6,754 bases of DNA from Bacteroidales bacterium (GTDB lineage: Bacteria; Bacteroidota; Bacteroidia; Bacteroidales; UBA3824), in contig JAEEXW010000160.1 of assembly GCA_016287995.1 (NCBI GenBank), positions 1 through 6,754 on the forward strand. The letters are read 5' to 3'. The position numbers and the translations under genes are program-made. This document shows, in pieces, positions 5,700 to 6,754 of this stretch; position 1 is the first letter of the stretch; every line of letters begins with the position of its first letter. Under the pieces are notes generated by a model. The model saw only the letters and a list, made by a program, of their open reading frames with translations. It was not told the DNA's origin and ran no database searches.

Positions 5700-6754
5700 T
5701 AATAATCCCCTTCCTGAATATCGTCGCTATTGTTATAATTGTTAAATTCGTTGCCGTCAACGTTGCTTTCGATACCGGAATTGTTTTGAATGTTAGACCT
5801 ATTCTCCTGAACGTATTTTTCATAATCCTCCGGCATTGTGAATGTTACGTCGTCGCGGTAAATCTTTGACAAGTCGGGGTCGTCGTAAATTTTTCTCATA
5901 TAAAGTCCCCAGACAGGCATCGCAAGTCTCGAACCTTGTCCCCATTCGCCATTAGAAAACTGAACGGAACGCTCTTCACCGCCTGTCCAAACGCCCGAAA
6001 CAAGTTGCGGAGTTATACCCATAAACCAACCGTCGGCGTTAAGATTAGTTGTACCTGTTTTACCGCCGCAATCAGCCGTAATATTAAAACCGTATGAGGC
6101 TGAAATTCTGCTTGCCGTACCTCCGTGAGTTACAACCCTCAACATCTCAACCATTTTGTAAGCCTCAATAGCCTCCATCGCCTGATTGTGCGTTGAAGAA
6201 AACTCGCTGATTTTGTTGCCGTTTTTATCTTCTATTTCAACCACAAAAACAGGTGAAGTAGAAAAACCGTTGTTAGCAAAACCGCAATAAGCCGCCACCA
6301 TTTCTTTGAGTTTCACCTCAGCCGAACCTACGCAAATACTCGGTGCTTCGGGAACGGGCGAAATTATTCCTAACTTTCTCACCAACTCCAAAACGGCTTT
6401 CGGCGAAGTCTGTTTCATACACCAAGCCGAAATCTGGTTAAGACTAAGACCTAAACCCGTTGATAGTTTTATCATCTGACCATCGCGCGAAGATTTTGAA
6501 AATTTCGGCGTATAATGCGGCGGAATACCGCCCGGATTGTCAATGGAATATTCCACGTTAGCAACCAAATGGTCAGGCTGAATTTCCCTATGATTCAAGA
6601 ACATAGCCGCATAAACATACGGTTTGAAAGTAGAACCAACCTGACGACGACCCAAACTTACGTGGTCATACTGAAAATAATGGTAATCGATGCCGCCGAC
6701 GTACGCTTTTACGTGTCCCGATTGCTGCTCCATACTCAGCATACCGCAACTCAA
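5699..6754 (-). CDS. Class A penicillin-binding protein (PBP1A-like), C-terminal half
   Basis: Partial: the frame runs off the right edge, and the apparent TTG start at 6754 is only an internal leucine codon. The 351 visible residues contain the transpeptidase domain, which cross-links peptidoglycan on the outer face of the inner membrane. The catalytic motif STFK is at visible residues 41-44 within RRQVGSTFKPYVYAA, the second motif SLN at 104-106, and the third KTGTT at 232-236, followed by ADGWFMGITPQLVSGVWTGG (240-259). All active-site motifs are intact. The missing part should hold the membrane anchor and the glycosyltransferase domain, which polymerises glycan strands. The last 30 or so residues (from about 320) form an Asn/Asp-rich tail of low complexity. 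It is the upstream member of an operon with the DUF4249-like lipoprotein (TAATG junction). Confidence 0.95.
   Translation of the reverse strand: MSCGMLSMEQQSGHVKAYVGGIDYHYFQYDHVSLGRRQVGSTFKPYVYAAMFLNHREIQPDHLVANVEYSIDNPGGIPPHYTPKFSKSSRDGQMIKLSTGLGLSLNQISAWCMKQTSPKAVLELVRKLGIISPVPEAPSICVGSAEVKLKEMVAAYCGFANNGFSTSPVFVVEIEDKNGNKISEFSSTHNQAMEAIEAYKMVEMLRVVTHGGTASRISASYGFNITADCGGKTGTTNLNADGWFMGITPQLVSGVWTGGEERSVQFSNGEWGQGSRLAMPVWGLYMRKIYDDPDLSKIYRDDVTFTMPEDYEKYVQENRSNIQNNSGIESNVDGNEFNNYNNSDDIQEGDY

Noticed and set aside
5654..5869. 71-residue open frame on the + strand
   Set aside because: It is antisense to the penicillin-binding protein tail and lipoprotein signal region, both of which have strong coding evidence.

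Overview
The window is an ordinary stretch of a Bacteroidota (Bacteroidetes) chromosome, most likely from an uncultured or little-studied Bacteroidales-like lineage. Several features point this way: a TonB-receptor-like outer-membrane barrel of the Bacteroidota 'outer membrane beta-barrel family' type, a DUF4249-like lipoprotein, an RbfA with the Bacteroidota start signature, start codons with A/T-rich leaders and no Shine-Dalgarno, and two promoters built like the Bacteroides sigma-ABfr consensus (TTTG, 19-20 bp, TAnnTTTG).

Layout on the + strand. Positions 1-1659 hold the C-terminal part of a large outer-membrane barrel protein whose N-terminus lies before the window. A 55-bp gap carries a perfect Bacteroides-type promoter. 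It drives a tight three-gene operon: rbfA (1715-2059), a class I SAM methyltransferase with a C-terminal membrane segment (2064-2876), and a LolC/LolE-type FtsX-family permease (2873-4084). The gaps are 4 bp and then a 4-bp ATGA overlap. Next come a second, weaker Bacteroides-type promoter overlapped by a palindrome and a two-gene toxin-antitoxin module (4144-4395 antitoxin, 4392-4706 RelE/ParE toxin), also joined by an ATGA overlap.

Positions 4712-4895 carry no credible gene. They hold three hairpin-forming segments, two of them GC-rich in AT-rich surroundings, and look like a structured intergenic element or repeat. This region separates the + strand genes from a convergent pair on the - strand.

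The - strand pair, read from right to left, is the C-terminal half of a class A penicillin-binding protein (5699-6754, N-terminus off the right edge) followed directly by a DUF4249-like lipoprotein (4896-5699). Stop and start share one base (TAATG).

Most of the window concerns the cell envelope: outer-membrane barrel, lipoprotein-export type permease, membrane-associated methyltransferase, peptidoglycan synthase and lipoprotein. I found no IS element, CRISPR array, tRNA or rRNA. No clearly new system is visible. The most open points are the structured spacer at 4740-4895, the coupling of a DUF4249 protein to a peptidoglycan synthase, and the conserved-looking methyltransferase between rbfA and the permease.
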